A stretch of 64,000 nt of DNA from Schaalia radingae. GTDB lineage: Bacteria; Actinomycetota; Actinomycetes; Actinomycetales; Actinomycetaceae. The translations under genes and the position numbers were made by a program. The stretch is taken from positions 2,108,001 to 2,172,000 of the forward strand of contig NZ_LT629792.1 of the NCBI RefSeq assembly GCF_900106055.1, read 5' to 3'. Under the pieces are notes generated by a model. It ran no database searches. It saw nothing but the letters and a program-made list of their open reading frames with translations, and was not told the DNA's origin. Below are positions 45,372-54,914 of the stretch, in pieces; position 1 is the first letter of the stretch; each line of letters starts with the position of its first letter.

Positions 45372-46844
45372 TTAGCGAGCCTGTTCAGCGCCGCCAGTCT
45401 GTTCGGTGCCATCTGCCAGTTCAGCAGCGTCCGCCAGTTCCCCTCGTGAATGATGACGGGTCGAATAGGCCGTCGACTCCAACTCGGTACCTGACGGGGC
45501 TGACGCAGGTGAAGCAGCCTCAAGCGTCGTGCCGCGCAGCTTAGAAATCCAGCGCATGACATGGTAGATCAGCAATGCTGCACCTGAACCCAGTGCAATA
45601 CCTTCGAACTGCATGCCGCCGGCAACCCACGTGAAGTTCGCGATTGCGACGATCAGGGAAACCGCAGCGGTGTTGAGGTTAACCGGGTCAGAGAAGTCCA
45701 CCTGGTTCTGCACCCAGATACGCACGCCCAGCATGCCGATCATGCCGTACAGGACGGTGCCTGCACCGCCCAGAACGCCAGCCGGAATCGTCGAAATGAG
45801 GGCGCCGAACTTGGGCGTGAGAGCCAGAAGGAACGCCATGCCTGAGGCGACCAGGTACGCGGCCGTGGAGTACACGCGGGTCGCAGCCATCACACCGATG
45901 TTTTCCGCATACGTCGTGGTACCTGAACCACCGCCGGCACCGGCAAGCATGGTGGAGCAGCCGTCAGCGATCAGTGCACGCCCGGTGATGCCGTCAAGAT
46001 CGCGCCCGGTCATCGCTGACACCGACTTCACGTGACCAACGTTTTCAGCAATAAGGACGAAGACAACCGGGACAAACAGGCCCAGCGTCGATGGATCAAA
46101 AGCAGGTGTGGAGAACTCAGGCAGACCGATCCAGGAGGCTTCAGCAACGCGTGAGAAGTCAACCTCGTTCTGGAGGATTGCTGCAACGTAGCCGATCAGC
46201 ACGCCGAACAGGATGGACAGGCGTCCGATAATACCCTTGAAGAGCACGGTGATCAGGCAGATTGACACGATGGTGACCACTGCCGTCAGTGGGCCTTCCT
46301 TGACCCAGTTCCATGCGGCTGGCGCAAGGTTCAGGCCGATCAGCGCGACAATTGCACCGGTGACGACCGGGGGCATCACGACGTCGATCCAGTGTGCGCC
46401 GGCGAAGTGCACGATGACGCCGACCAGGGTCAGGGTTGCACCGGTGGCGATTACGCCACCCAGGGCATAGTTGTGGCCGAGGGTCTGTGTGACAGCGGTG
46501 ATCGGCGCAATCAGCGCGAAAGATGATCCGAGGTAGGACGGCATGCGTCCGCCGGTGATCAGGAAGAACAGCAGTGTGCCGACTGCGCAGAAGAACAGCG
46601 TGGTCGAAGGTGGGAAGCCTGTGATCAGAGGGACGAGGAACGTCGCACCGAACATGGCGACAACGTGCTGCGCACCGATTCCGATGGTGCGCGGCCACGA
46701 CAGACGCTCTTCGGGGGCGACAACCTCGCCGGGAGCGATTGACGTGCCATCACCGTGAAGTCGCCATGAAAAAAAGCCGCCCCGAGGACGACTTGACGAA
46801 TGGGAAGACTCGCGCGAGGCGCGAGGGGTAGCTGAACCGCTCAT
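45372..46844 (-). CDS. Uracil/xanthine permease (NCS2 family)
   Basis: About 490 residues with the NCS2 layout. Signature stretches are SFALIAPITAVTQTLGHNYA, FVPVVFVLIAENVGHVKSVS and GAGGGSGTTTYAENIGVMAATRVYS. The GTTTYAENIG sequence is typical of uracil permeases (UraA/PyrP). It moves a nucleobase into the cell with H+. The ATG at 46844 has GGAG at a good distance. Longer frames are not used. A C-terminal tail of 60 residues (ending TEQTGGAEQAR) is disordered. Confidence 0.9.
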   Translation of the reverse strand: MSGSATPRASRESSHSSSRPRGGFFSWRLHGDGTSIAPGEVVAPEERLSWPRTIGIGAQHVVAMFGATFLVPLITGFPPSTTLFFCAVGTLLFFLITGGRMPSYLGSSFALIAPITAVTQTLGHNYALGGVIATGATLTLVGVIVHFAGAHWIDVVMPPVVTGAIVALIGLNLAPAAWNWVKEGPLTAVVTIVSICLITVLFKGIIGRLSILFGVLIGYVAAILQNEVDFSRVAEASWIGLPEFSTPAFDPSTLGLFVPVVFVLIAENVGHVKSVSAMTGRDLDGITGRALIADGCSTMLAGAGGGSGTTTYAENIGVMAATRVYSTAAYLVASGMAFLLALTPKFGALISTIPAGVLGGAGTVLYGMIGMLGVRIWVQNQVDFSDPVNLNTAAVSLIVAIANFTWVAGGMQFEGIALGSGAALLIYHVMRWISKLRGTTLEAASPASAPSGTELESTAYSTRHHSRGELADAAELADGTEQTGGAEQAR

Positions 46845-47083
46845 GCGGATGTCTCCGATCAGTTGATAAGGATGCAAAAGTGCAGGCCGTTCACCGGTCG
46901 GAACATCACAGTATCGAACTTGCCGACAAAAGGCTAAATTCCGCGGCAAATCATGGTTGATTTCACACGGGTGAACTGATGGGCGAGTTGCCTGAGCGTG
47001 CAGATAAGCTGTGACCATAGATGAACCCAGTCGTCATGCCGTAGGGTGGGACGTAGCAGGATCGTCACAAGGGGATACCAAAG

Positions 47084-47578
47084 ATGCCCTCGGTCAGCAC
47101 AGGGCCGCGGGGAGTGAGGGGGGAACTGGTGAGTCAGCCAGCGACAGGTCCGCAGTTGCACGTGCTGGATCCTTCTCTTGATTCCTCACACAGTGCCACA
47201 GAAAACCCGACGCTGGATCCGTCCTTGGATCCATCCCTTGATCCTGCACTGGATCCGTCGTCGCCCCAGTTCGTTTTCCCCGGAACTCAGAACATTGACC
47301 CGGCCATGGTTTTCTCGGCCCCCGGATACAACGCCCCTCGCCATAACTCCAACACTGCCGCCACGATTGGCCTGTGGATGGCAGCCCTTTCCCTGCTGGC
47401 GTTCCCTCTGACAATCTTCGCCCTGATCTTGAGTATTGCCGGACTCATCACCTCGTTTTCACGCGGTGGTCGAGGAAGGCACGAGGCCGTCGCCGGGCTT
47501 GTTGTATCGGGCATCGTGATCATCTCGATCTGTCTCGTTGTCGGCATCTTCGTCATCGGTTTCACGGCCGGTCTGTAG
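47084..47578 (+). CDS. DUF4190-like small membrane protein with LDPS repeats
   Basis: A 164-residue protein. The cytoplasmic N-terminal half contains a tandem repeat of four units (LDPSLDPSLDPALDPSS, 12 bp each). Two helices follow (ATIGLWMAALSLLAFPLTIF and a late AGLVVSGIVIISICLVVGIF), separated by a short loop with the motif GRGRHEAVAGLVVSGI. This pair is typical of DUF4190 proteins of unknown function. The 12-bp DNA repeat is a likely site of length variation. Confidence 0.75.
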   Translation: MPSVSTGPRGVRGELVSQPATGPQLHVLDPSLDSSHSATENPTLDPSLDPSLDPALDPSSPQFVFPGTQNIDPAMVFSAPGYNAPRHNSNTAATIGLWMAALSLLAFPLTIFALILSIAGLITSFSRGGRGRHEAVAGLVVSGIVIISICLVVGIFVIGFTAGL

Positions 47579-47635
47579 ATCCCATGTTTCGACCGTAAGG
47601 GTACCGGAAATTCTTTCTTTGCCTACACTTGAAGC

Positions 47636-48373
47636 ATGAAGCCTTTCTTGCTGGTATCAACACGCCCCGAAGAAGAAGCGATCGACGCTGAATACCATTC
47701 GTACCTCCTGGTCAGCGGTTTGACGCCGTCCACGCTCGAACAGGTTCGCATGGATATGCTGGGGCTGCCCGAAGTTGACGTCAATGCCTACAGCGGCATC
47801 TTCGTGGCTGGATCGCCTTACGGCACCACTACTCCCACTGAGAAGAAGTCATCGTCCCAGCGCAGAACTGAGGAAGATCTGGCTCACTTGTTCCATCAGA
47901 TCCTCGAGGCGAAAACCCCATGTCTGACCACGGGTTACGGAACGGAGGTTGCCGCGACGGTTCTGGGCGGCACGGTGACGACACGGTGGGCTGAACCGGC
48001 TTCGATGGTGACAATCACCCTGACTGAGGAGGCCGAGGGCGACCCACTGCTTGAGGACTTTCCGCGCACATTCACAACCTACGTCGGCCACCACGAAGCA
48101 GTAGAAGAAGTGCCGCCGGGCACGACGGTTCTTGCTAAATCAGTCACGTGTCCCACGCAGATGATGCGTTTTGGGCCAGCTTTTTGGGCTACGCAGTTCA
48201 ACCCTGAACTTGACTCCGACGCAATCAATCAGCGCCTGGCGATCTATGCCGATGCCGGCTACTCAGGCACTGACGATCTGGAGACCCTGGTGCAGATCGG
48301 CCACATGGGTGAAGGAACCCACCAGGCGGGACAAATCGTGAAGAAGTTCGTTGAAAGGTTCAGGCAGCAGTAA
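47636..48373 (+). CDS. Class I glutamine amidotransferase-like protein lacking catalytic residues
   Basis: A 245-residue protein with the GATase1 fold: GIFVAGSPYGTTTPT, then the position of the nucleophile elbow reads CLTTGYGTEVA (family form: GxCxGHQ), then TYVGHHEAVEEVPPGT and FWATQFNPELD (family form: QFHPE). The nucleophilic Cys is Gly and the catalytic His is Asn, so glutamine hydrolysis should be lost. It overlaps the sirtuin gene by 1 nt, suggesting joint function. It may act as a ligand-binding or regulatory protein (inference). Confidence 0.8.
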   Translation: MKPFLLVSTRPEEEAIDAEYHSYLLVSGLTPSTLEQVRMDMLGLPEVDVNAYSGIFVAGSPYGTTTPTEKKSSSQRRTEEDLAHLFHQILEAKTPCLTTGYGTEVAATVLGGTVTTRWAEPASMVTITLTEEAEGDPLLEDFPRTFTTYVGHHEAVEEVPPGTTVLAKSVTCPTQMMRFGPAFWATQFNPELDSDAINQRLAIYADAGYSGTDDLETLVQIGHMGEGTHQAGQIVKKFVERFRQQ

Positions 48374-49221
48374 TGCCACGGTCGTCATCCTCGCTGCCTC
48401 ATCTGGATGAGCTGGTCGAGCTGTGTGCGGGTAAGCGTCTGGCTGCTCTGACAGGTGCCGGAATGTCCACTGATTCAGGGCTTCCGGACTATCGCGGAAC
48501 CGGATCGTCTGGCACGCCGACAGTGGATATCGACCTGTTCCTGTCGGATCCGAAATGGCAACGCTGGGTGTGGGAGCGAAACCAGGTGACATGGCGAGCG
48601 TTGCAGGACCTGCCCGCCACGCGCGGACATGAGGCGCTCGCACGCATGGAGCGGGCAGGAATCCTTCACGGCGTTGCCACTCAGAATGTGGATGGCCTAG
48701 ATGAAAAGGCTGGGATCCACCAGCTCGCTCTGCTTCACGGCTCGTTCTTGACGGTTGACTGCATGCAGTGCGCAGCGCGGTACCCCCGAGAATGGCTCGA
48801 TGGCGAGTTGCGCGCCGCCAACCCAAATCTGGTCGACGACCCTGATCCCACTCACGTGGCGATTCTGGCTCAGGTTGATCCCGAGGGCGCCACGGCTTCC
48901 GCGATCACGCTGGTTCCCTGTCCGCAGTGTGGTGGGATCCTCAAACCGAATGTCGTCTTTTTTGGCGAGATGCTGCCATCAGACCAGATGGACAAGGGAC
49001 TGACCTTTGCTGCGCAGTGTGACGTACTCCTGGTTGTGGGCACGTCAGTGAAAGTGTCAACCGCCGTGTGGATTGCTCATCAGGCGATCAGCAGCGGCGC
49101 TGACCTGATCGTCATCAATCGTGGGCCGTGCGACCTCGATCATCACTCTGCCGTTCGCCTGCGCATCGACGGCTCTGCCAGTGACTATCTCGAGGCACTG
49201 GCAGACGCCCTCGGTGCGTAA
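48373..49221 (+). CDS. Sir2 family NAD-dependent protein deacylase
   Basis: A 282-residue sirtuin. GAGMSTDSGLPDYRGTGSSG, TQNVDGLDEKAGIHQLALLHG with the catalytic His, a zinc site CMQC...CPQC, VVFFGEMLP and VGTSVKVSTA are all present, so the enzyme looks active. It removes acyl groups from lysines using NAD. The ATG overlaps the preceding stop. An insert between the zinc pairs (residues about 155-185) is longer than in minimal sirtuins. Confidence 0.93.
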   Translation: MPRSSSSLPHLDELVELCAGKRLAALTGAGMSTDSGLPDYRGTGSSGTPTVDIDLFLSDPKWQRWVWERNQVTWRALQDLPATRGHEALARMERAGILHGVATQNVDGLDEKAGIHQLALLHGSFLTVDCMQCAARYPREWLDGELRAANPNLVDDPDPTHVAILAQVDPEGATASAITLVPCPQCGGILKPNVVFFGEMLPSDQMDKGLTFAAQCDVLLVVGTSVKVSTAVWIAHQAISSGADLIVINRGPCDLDHHSAVRLRIDGSASDYLEALADALGA

Positions 49222-49225
49222 AGCC

Positions 49226-50497
49226 CTACCGCACAGACTTGATCCGCATGATAAATACGCACGCAATGACAGCAAATGCGATCGCTGTCGGGAACACAAA
49301 CGAGTATGAGGACATGGCCGTGACAAGTACAGACGTGATGATCGGGCCAACAGCCTGACCAAGCGTCGTCGCTATGTTCAAAATGCCCAGATCTTTACCC
49401 GCAGTTTCCTTCGATGGCAGCACATCGACATTGAGCGCCTGATCAACTGACGAATACGTGCCGTATCCGAATCCTGCAAATGCGGCAAACAGAATCATGC
49501 CTGTTGTTGTCGGCATCACCCACGGGATCAGGTATCCCACTGCAAGCAGAATCGAGGCGACGACAACAGGGATCTTCCTGCGGTGAATCAAGTCAGATAG
49601 CGGTCCTGACGTAACCGTCGCAATCGCCGATACAATCAGCGTCACTATTGCCATTGTCGCGATCGTCGCCGAGGCCTGGGCATCTGTTGCACCAATGTGA
49701 TCCTGGAGGATGTACAGCTGGTAGTTGAGGATCATGTAGTAGCTCAGAATCAGCAGTGAACGGCCGACAAAGGCGCGCCAGAAATCCGGGGCATTGCGAG
49801 GTGGGCGGAAGGACTTGAGCAAGTCAAGCAGGGTTTCTTTTTCATGCTGCGTTTCGCCATTGCGGGAGGAGCCTTCCCGTGGCCACACCATAACCGTGAG
49901 AATTCCTGCCAACCCCATGAGGATTCCTGCCGTAACGAATCCGGGCAATGTCTGGCCGAGGAAACGTGCACCTACCAGCTGGCCCACTGATTGGCCAACC
50001 AATGTACCTGCTGCGATAAATGCGGACATAGTGGCACGTTGACGCTCGGGGATTCTGTCCGACAGTGTTGCGATCACCGGGGCAATCATCATATTGAGAC
50101 CGACCATGGAGATGGAGTAGGACAGTCCGATCAGGAATGCATTGGGTAGAACCTGAATCAGGAACAGCGAGGCGCCACCTAAAATGCCGCCGGTGAAAAC
50201 CCAGGGCGTACGTTTGCCAAACACCGAGCGAGTACGGTTTGAGAGGTTACCGGCAATCAGATTCGACAGGAGCGAGACGATTGCAGTAATGGTGTTGAGG
50301 GCTCCGAATACTGCCTCTTTATTCGCCACGCCAATGTCTGTGAGCCGCTGCGGCAGTAGGACGCCCGAGACAATCATCAGGCCGCCCATCCACAAGAATG
50401 AGAACAGCGCGAGAGCCGCTGCGAAGCGGATGGTGTCAGCTGTCAATTTCGGACGGGTCACCTGTGAGGTGCCCGTCGTGCCGGTATCAGTGTTCAT
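49226..50497 (-). CDS. MFS transporter (probable galactoside/sugar permease)
   Basis: A 423-residue transporter with twelve helices and the MFS loop SNRTRSVFGKRTPWVFTGGI between helices 2 and 3, plus a second (SDLIHRRKIPVVV) in the C-terminal half. NxTRSxFGKRTPWI-type loops are seen in sucrose/galactoside transporters. It follows the GH42 gene in the same direction with a 48-bp gap, and a LacI-type gene is divergent. It should import the substrate of the galactosidase. Confidence 0.88.
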   Translation of the reverse strand: MNTDTGTTGTSQVTRPKLTADTIRFAAALALFSFLWMGGLMIVSGVLLPQRLTDIGVANKEAVFGALNTITAIVSLLSNLIAGNLSNRTRSVFGKRTPWVFTGGILGGASLFLIQVLPNAFLIGLSYSISMVGLNMMIAPVIATLSDRIPERQRATMSAFIAAGTLVGQSVGQLVGARFLGQTLPGFVTAGILMGLAGILTVMVWPREGSSRNGETQHEKETLLDLLKSFRPPRNAPDFWRAFVGRSLLILSYYMILNYQLYILQDHIGATDAQASATIATMAIVTLIVSAIATVTSGPLSDLIHRRKIPVVVASILLAVGYLIPWVMPTTTGMILFAAFAGFGYGTYSSVDQALNVDVLPSKETAGKDLGILNIATTLGQAVGPIITSVLVTAMSSYSFVFPTAIAFAVIACVFIMRIKSVR

Positions 50498-50545
50498 CTT
50501 GCCTTCTTTCTTCGTTATTCGTTAATGGGAACCGGAAACAGTGGA

Positions 50546-52642
50546 TCAGTGAGAGGGCGTATGAACGACTGCAACGTCCCATGCGCCAAGCTTGATTTCT
50601 TCCCCGGCCTTGTAAACTGCGCCGTCAAGTCCCGTCGCACGTTCAGGCACAACATAGGTACTGGGCTTCCAAGACCAGTTGTGTATGAAGTGCAGCGTTG
50701 TGTTCTGAGTGCTCGTAGCACGCATGTAGGTTTGCTGTTCGCCTGCATGTGCTCGCCACTGATCCGGCTCGAGCGACGTGGAATCGACCCATTCGAACAG
50801 GTGACGCGCCAGTTCACGATCCGGGTAGCACCCCACGGTGGTTACTCGCCCTTGGCCCGTTTGCTGGGTCGTTGCAGCTGCGTAGTCGTCCAGGAATGGG
50901 TCATCGTAGTGACCAAGGACGAGGACGTCGTCGCTGTCCGGAATCAGGCAGTCGGCATACCACTGCGCATGTCCTTCCCACTGCCCATGAACTGCAACGG
51001 GGTGCAGCAGCGTGGTTGATTCGTCGTAATGGACACCAGCATCTGTTCGAAGTACGCCTGGCTTGGTGCAATCACGAACAATTGCTTCTGCATCTGCCAG
51101 CCCTGTACGCGGCATAACGACAAGGTGGCCACCTGCAGCGACGTATTCGCGCAGCAGCTGCAGATCCTGGTCGGAAAGCACGTAGAGGAAAGCGCTAACC
51201 AGCACCGGCCAGCGTCTGACCATCTCCTCAGGGCTCGTACCGAGTTGATCAATGCTGACAATATCGGTGGTCAGGCCGGCATCCTGGATACCTCTCATGA
51301 GAAGTGCCATGCCTTTGTCGTAGGCACCCTGGTCGCCGCGAATGCCTTCACCAATGGGCGGTTGGAATTCAGTTGCCCAGCGCGATTCAGCCGTGACAAT
51401 CACTCCGATGTCAGAATGCGGTGTGAGCCCTGAGATGAGTTCGCGTGAGCTTTCCAGCTCGTGGGCCACATCTGACAACTCGTGATAGGTACGGGTCGGT
51501 GTCAGCGAGTGACCGAGGATTCCTTCCCACCATGTCTCGAATCCAAATCTGTTGGTGTGCCAGTGCCAGTATTCAATCATCTGAGCACCGCGGGCAATCA
51601 TCTGCCATACGACCTGTCGGCGTTGGCCAGGCCACGGCACGATCAGGTTATGGGAGTAGCCAATTGAGGTTGCTCCCGTTTCGGTGACGACAAAAGGTGC
51701 GTCTTTCATACCGCGGGAGACGTCAAGAAGCATTTGAACATAGGCGGGGCCAGACCAGGGAATCCAACCGGGAGCACCTTGAGGATCCAGTTCGTCTATA
51801 CCAGGCTTTTCTAGGCCGACCTGTGCGGCAAAGTAGATGTTCGATCCGGCGATATCAAGTGCGCTGGCCACCTCTGTAATGTCTTGTCCCGGCTGGTTGG
51901 CTGCAATACACGTGGCAACGATGTGGTGATCGGGGACCATCTGGCGAACCAAGTCAGCCTGCCATTGAATCATCTCGTGAGTGATTTCTGCCTGGAATCG
52001 CCGCCAGGCTAGGTCATAGGAAGGTACCGTGTTACCGTCGGGCGTCCACAGCTCATCCCACGAGGTGATTCTGTGGGACCAATAAGTCAGGCCCCACTTC
52101 CGGTTGAGGGTGTCGACGTCACCGTAGCGTTTCTGAAGCCATTTCTTGAAGTCGGCGAAAACATCCGGATTGTACATCAATGCCAGACCGGGCTCATTAT
52201 CCACTTGCCATCCCACCACAGCAGGATGATCTTTGTAGCGCTCAACGATTTTCCGTATGACGCGTTCGGCCAGACGACAGAAGGTTGCGTTGTGGTAGTT
52301 GATGTCCTGTCGCCCGCCGTATGGCTTTTCCACACCTGTCGCGACCTGCAAGGTTGTCTCGGGGTATCGCACTCTCATCCACGGAGGCGCGGCATATGTC
52401 GGTGTCCCGATGATGACATCGATACCACGCTTATGGGCACCATCAAGGATCGGTTGAAGCCATTCAAGATTGAAGACCCCGTCTTCTGGCTCCCACGTTG
52501 ACCAGACGGATTCACCGACTCGAATGATGTTGAAACCGCCCTCGACCATGAGATCCAAGTCCTTATCGAGACGGTCCTCGAAATGATACTCGTGATAATA
52601 CGCAGCACCGAACCCTATCTTGTTCTGCCATGGGTGCGTCAT
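50546..52642 (-). CDS. Beta-galactosidase, GH42 family
   Basis: A 698-residue intracellular enzyme (no signal peptide). N-terminal FGAAYYHEY and GFNIIRVGESVWSTWEPEDG are typical of GH42. The acid/base is Glu150 in WQVDNEPGLA and the nucleophile is Glu321 in VVTETGATS. The trimerisation domain with VVMPRTGLAD and a C-terminal beta domain complete the fold. It hydrolyses terminal beta-galactosides. It is the first gene of an operon with the MFS transporter and is divergent from a LacI-type regulator. Confidence 0.94.
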   Translation of the reverse strand: MTHPWQNKIGFGAAYYHEYHFEDRLDKDLDLMVEGGFNIIRVGESVWSTWEPEDGVFNLEWLQPILDGAHKRGIDVIIGTPTYAAPPWMRVRYPETTLQVATGVEKPYGGRQDINYHNATFCRLAERVIRKIVERYKDHPAVVGWQVDNEPGLALMYNPDVFADFKKWLQKRYGDVDTLNRKWGLTYWSHRITSWDELWTPDGNTVPSYDLAWRRFQAEITHEMIQWQADLVRQMVPDHHIVATCIAANQPGQDITEVASALDIAGSNIYFAAQVGLEKPGIDELDPQGAPGWIPWSGPAYVQMLLDVSRGMKDAPFVVTETGATSIGYSHNLIVPWPGQRRQVVWQMIARGAQMIEYWHWHTNRFGFETWWEGILGHSLTPTRTYHELSDVAHELESSRELISGLTPHSDIGVIVTAESRWATEFQPPIGEGIRGDQGAYDKGMALLMRGIQDAGLTTDIVSIDQLGTSPEEMVRRWPVLVSAFLYVLSDQDLQLLREYVAAGGHLVVMPRTGLADAEAIVRDCTKPGVLRTDAGVHYDESTTLLHPVAVHGQWEGHAQWYADCLIPDSDDVLVLGHYDDPFLDDYAAATTQQTGQGRVTTVGCYPDRELARHLFEWVDSTSLEPDQWRAHAGEQQTYMRATSTQNTTLHFIHNWSWKPSTYVVPERATGLDGAVYKAGEEIKLGAWDVAVVHTPSH

Positions 52643-52680
52643 TGTCTGTCCCTCTTCATTGATTGGTGTTCACAACCGGA

Positions 52681-52725
52681 CTTACACGCGTAAGCAAACG
52701 TTAGCTCATAACTTAAGCGCGTAAC
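52681..52725. promoter_or_regulatory. Cluster of palindromic operator candidates
   Basis: Three partly palindromic sites occur in the gap between the galactosidase and the regulator: CTTACACGCGTAAG (52681-52694), GTTAGCTCATAAC (52700-52712) and CTTAAGCGCGTAAC (52712-52725). The outer two share TTA-N6-TAA arms around a CG-rich centre, as LacI-family operators do. Binding by the 52784 regulator is inferred. Confidence 0.55.
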
Positions 52726-52783
52726 CCAAAATCGTCAAGCGATATCATTTGATTGCCCCAGCAGTCGCAGGAAATGAGCAATC

Positions 52784-53770
52784 ATGGCTAACGTCCGTCG
52801 CCGCCCCACCAGTGCCGATGTCGCAAGATTGGCACGCACCTCGCGCGCCACGGTGAGCTACGTTCTTAATGACAAGCCTGGGCAGAGTATCTCGAGTGCC
52901 ACGCGGGCACGCGTCCTTCAGGCGGCGCAGAAACTGGGCTACACACCCAATTCTCTTGCCCGCGATCTTGCAATGGGACATTCGCGGGTCGTCGTGATCG
53001 CCATGCCACCTTTTCCCTCAACATTCAAGTTAGGGCAGTACTACCAGCAACTCAGCACCGCAATCACTTCATGCGGATTGACCCCGCTTCTATGGTACGA
53101 AAATGAAGAGCTAACAGCGTCGCTGCTATCAGCGATCACTCCAGCCCTGATAATTGCTCCATATGGCTTGGATACAGACGATATTGAAACTTTCGATTCT
53201 TTGTCGATTCCACATGTCGAAGGAGGACATTCTCAGGAACTTGCCGGCTTAGAGGTAGGCAGGGCTCAAGTCCACTATTTGTTCTCACGAGGTTCTCACA
53301 CGATTGCTCTCGCAACTACGGACAATCCCCTGATGCAGATCTTTTCGGCTCCGCGTGCACAAGGCGCTCGAGCTGCACTCAACGAAGCGGGATACCGTAG
53401 CCCATTCGAGCTAGTGCTCCCCATCCCACAAGGAGGAGATTCGGCTGAACTCACACAGATGGTAAACGACTATCTCGACTTGAATCCTGAGATAGATGCG
53501 TTCGCCTGTTACAACGACGTTCACGCAATGCCGATCATGAATGCTGTACTCAGCAGAGGCATGTCGATCCCCGATGATATCGCAATCATCGGTGTGGATG
53601 ATGAGTTATTCGACTCGTATCTGCCGATTCCTCTCACCACTTTCACACTCGCTGGCGACCCGACAGCAGCTCAGCTTCTTACTGATGGACTAAACATGCT
53701 TGGAATCACAGCGGACATTGAAATCCCCAAACCCCCTATCGCTCGTCTCGTCGAACGTCAATCAGCTTAA
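52784..53770 (+). CDS. LacI family transcriptional regulator
   Basis: A 328-residue repressor. The HTH and hinge (SADVARLARTSRATVSYVLN, then ATRARVLQAAQKLGYTPNSL) are followed by a periplasmic-binding-type ligand domain ending in FACYNDVHAMPIMNAVLSRG and IAIIGVDDE, with a typical LTTFT-like segment. It is divergent from the GH42 gene and should repress the galactoside operon until a sugar ligand is bound. Confidence 0.92.
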   Translation: MANVRRRPTSADVARLARTSRATVSYVLNDKPGQSISSATRARVLQAAQKLGYTPNSLARDLAMGHSRVVVIAMPPFPSTFKLGQYYQQLSTAITSCGLTPLLWYENEELTASLLSAITPALIIAPYGLDTDDIETFDSLSIPHVEGGHSQELAGLEVGRAQVHYLFSRGSHTIALATTDNPLMQIFSAPRAQGARAALNEAGYRSPFELVLPIPQGGDSAELTQMVNDYLDLNPEIDAFACYNDVHAMPIMNAVLSRGMSIPDDIAIIGVDDELFDSYLPIPLTTFTLAGDPTAAQLLTDGLNMLGITADIEIPKPPIARLVERQSA

Positions 53771-53852
53771 GAGACAGTCCAAATTACTAATGAGAATCGC
53801 TTCGCATCCCCGAGACACTAGGCTATTCAGACCGTGCTGCAAGTATCGATAC

Positions 53853-54797
53853 TCACCACCTGAACTGGTCTTCACCGATGGGGCCTTGCTCCCCGACCAT
53901 CCATCCTTGACGGGCAAGGGCAAATGAAGCTCCGGACTTCACGTTCCAGCAGCTCATGCCGTTCTGCGTCGACTGACATGCGACGTCACCACTGGTTGCA
54001 AACTTGCCGTATTCAAGGGCCTGCCCACCACCTTGTGCGGACTCCACGCATTCGCGCGAAACTCCTTCGGCGGTGGCAACCAGATTTGTCAGCCGGTCAC
54101 CGCAGCTCTCAACTCCGGCAGCTGCGTAATCGTCATCAACAATGACACATGAGACAGTTTCGTCGGACAGGGTGCAGGCAATATTGCCCGAGGGCGCCAT
54201 GATCTCGCCGGCCTGAACTGCACCCGCCGGTGCCGGGTACACGATCGGTTGTTCATCTGACTGAGCCTGCTCTGGTTCGGCCTCCGACTGCTCTTCAGCT
54301 GCCCCGTTGCTTTCAGGCTCGGTCGACTGCGCAGACGACTGCGGAGCCGGCGCGGGGCTGGGATCAACCGGACGGGAGGGGAAAATCCCTTTGAATACCA
54401 CGATCGAGATCACCACAAGCACAAGAGCGATGGCGATAAGGATTCCGAGCACCAGTCCCACTCTGGACTGCGACGATCCATCAGATTCACCGCTTCGATT
54501 CCCCTGCTGGCGGCTGGCCTGGTCGAGGGCGGCCGTACCGGACGCCGCCTGAGAAACAGGTGGAAAACGCCCCACTCCCTGCTGTCCGTATGCACGCCTC
54601 TGGGCAAGCGCCTGGTCCACCGCGGGATCTCCCAACGATCCCAACCACTCGAGCAGCCCCGAGTAGGTGTGCGGATTCTGAGCAACGACGGCACGCAGCT
54701 CCGGGTGACGGTAGGCGATATCCCTCAGCGTCTCATAATCCGTACCGGGGTCAGCGGCCAGTTGATGCAGGTTGCGAGGATCTGACTGATTGTTCAT
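53853..54797 (-). CDS. Single-pass membrane protein with N-terminal LRV-like and C-terminal Cys-rich domain
   Basis: About 314 residues. The N-terminal 60 residues (DPGTDYETLRDIAYRHPELR) match the variant leucine-rich repeat region found in actinobacterial membrane proteins. A linker and helix (VGLVLGILIAIALVLVVISI) lead to a Pro/Glu-rich spacer and a final extracellular domain with six Cys (NIACTL, VSCVIV, ESCGDR, RECVES, VACQST, MSCWNV), resembling DUF6636. The ATG at 54797 has GGAGG upstream. Function unknown. Confidence 0.8.
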   Translation of the reverse strand: MNNQSDPRNLHQLAADPGTDYETLRDIAYRHPELRAVVAQNPHTYSGLLEWLGSLGDPAVDQALAQRRAYGQQGVGRFPPVSQAASGTAALDQASRQQGNRSGESDGSSQSRVGLVLGILIAIALVLVVISIVVFKGIFPSRPVDPSPAPAPQSSAQSTEPESNGAAEEQSEAEPEQAQSDEQPIVYPAPAGAVQAGEIMAPSGNIACTLSDETVSCVIVDDDYAAAGVESCGDRLTNLVATAEGVSRECVESAQGGGQALEYGKFATSGDVACQSTQNGMSCWNVKSGASFALARQGWMVGEQGPIGEDQFRW

Positions 54798-54914
54798 CGC
54801 GTTTGCCTCCATCAGCTCCAATGGTGTTGCTGACAAGCCTAGCGCACCGCTGCACGCCTGACGATCGCGCGGGCGAACTCTGCCCTATTGTCCGAGGTCA
54901 CCGCACTCACCTAT

